The translations under genes and the position numbers were made by a program. Shown here piece after piece: positions 5,107 to 5,176 of a DNA stretch of 5,176 nucleotides. This stretch comes from Avelusimicrobium sp963660385 (GTDB taxonomy: Bacteria; Elusimicrobiota; Elusimicrobia; Elusimicrobiales; Elusimicrobiaceae). Positions within the stretch are counted from its first letter, which is position 1. Each line of letters starts with the position of its first letter. The notes below the pieces were generated by a model. It saw only the letters and a program-made list of their open reading frames with translations, was not told the DNA's origin and made no database searches. Location: contig CAVKWQ010000082.1 of the NCBI GenBank assembly GCA_963660385.1, positions 1-5,176 of the forward strand. The letters run 5' to 3'.

Positions 5107-5176
5107 ATGAAGACAAACGGCTTTACCTTAATTGAACTTTTGGTAGTGGTACTGATTATCGGAATTTTGGCGGCGG
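5107..5176 (+). CDS. Type IV pilin-like protein, N-terminal fragment cut by the window end
   Basis: Only the first 23 codons are present, and the gene runs off the window. They encode MKTN then GFTLIELLVVVLIIGILAA, a compact prepilin leader of five residues (MKTNG) with cleavage expected before Phe and Glu at mature position 5. This is the ordinary pilin start, in contrast to the 21-residue leader of the gene at 202. A good Shine-Dalgarno sequence (GAGGTG, 5098-5103) and a promoter lie upstream. Its 58 nt from the Gly codon match 262-319 at 49 positions by my count, with an identical peptide. The globular domain, and so the specific role, cannot be seen. Confidence 0.88.
   Translation, partial: MKTNGFTLIELLVVVLIIGILAA

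Overview
The window looks like chromosomal DNA from an Elusimicrobiota-type bacterium, probably a gut or metagenomic lineage. This is inferred, not proven. It rests mainly on the pilin-like genes at both ends, whose N-terminus (GFTLIELLVVVLIIGILAA followed by AMPQY and AVEKSRA) matches my recollection of the very large pilin family in Elusimicrobium relatives. The core genes are ordinary bacterial housekeeping genes, and I see no phage, plasmid, CRISPR array or rRNA/tRNA gene.

Layout from left to right. Positions 1-246 hold a cluster of five related short palindromic repeat units; the last one lies inside the leader of a type IV pilin-like gene (about 202-786, + strand). A strong hairpin at 791-823 separates this gene from the convergent minus-strand operon; its U-tract lies on the minus strand. 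The operon, read from right to left, is rpsU (ribosomal protein S21), dnaG (primase) and rpoD (primary sigma factor). This is the classical macromolecular-synthesis operon joining translation, replication and transcription initiation. A 12-bp hairpin sits between rpsU and dnaG, and the rpoD ribosome binding site overlaps the dnaG stop codon. Upstream of rpsU is an AT-rich promoter region, then a HIT-family (histidine triad) nucleotide hydrolase gene on the minus strand. A short divergent promoter region follows, leading into a second pilin-like gene (+ strand, from 5107) that the window end cuts off.

How the parts work together: rpsU, dnaG and rpoD form one transcription unit whose members are probably tuned by the intergenic hairpin and by translational coupling. 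The HIT gene lies upstream in the same direction and may be independently transcribed. The two pilin-like genes belong to the surface or secretion apparatus and are unrelated in function to the operon between them. No convincing new multi-gene system is visible. The most unusual material is the repeat cluster and its intrusion into the pilin leader, plus a possible leaderless start for the HIT gene.
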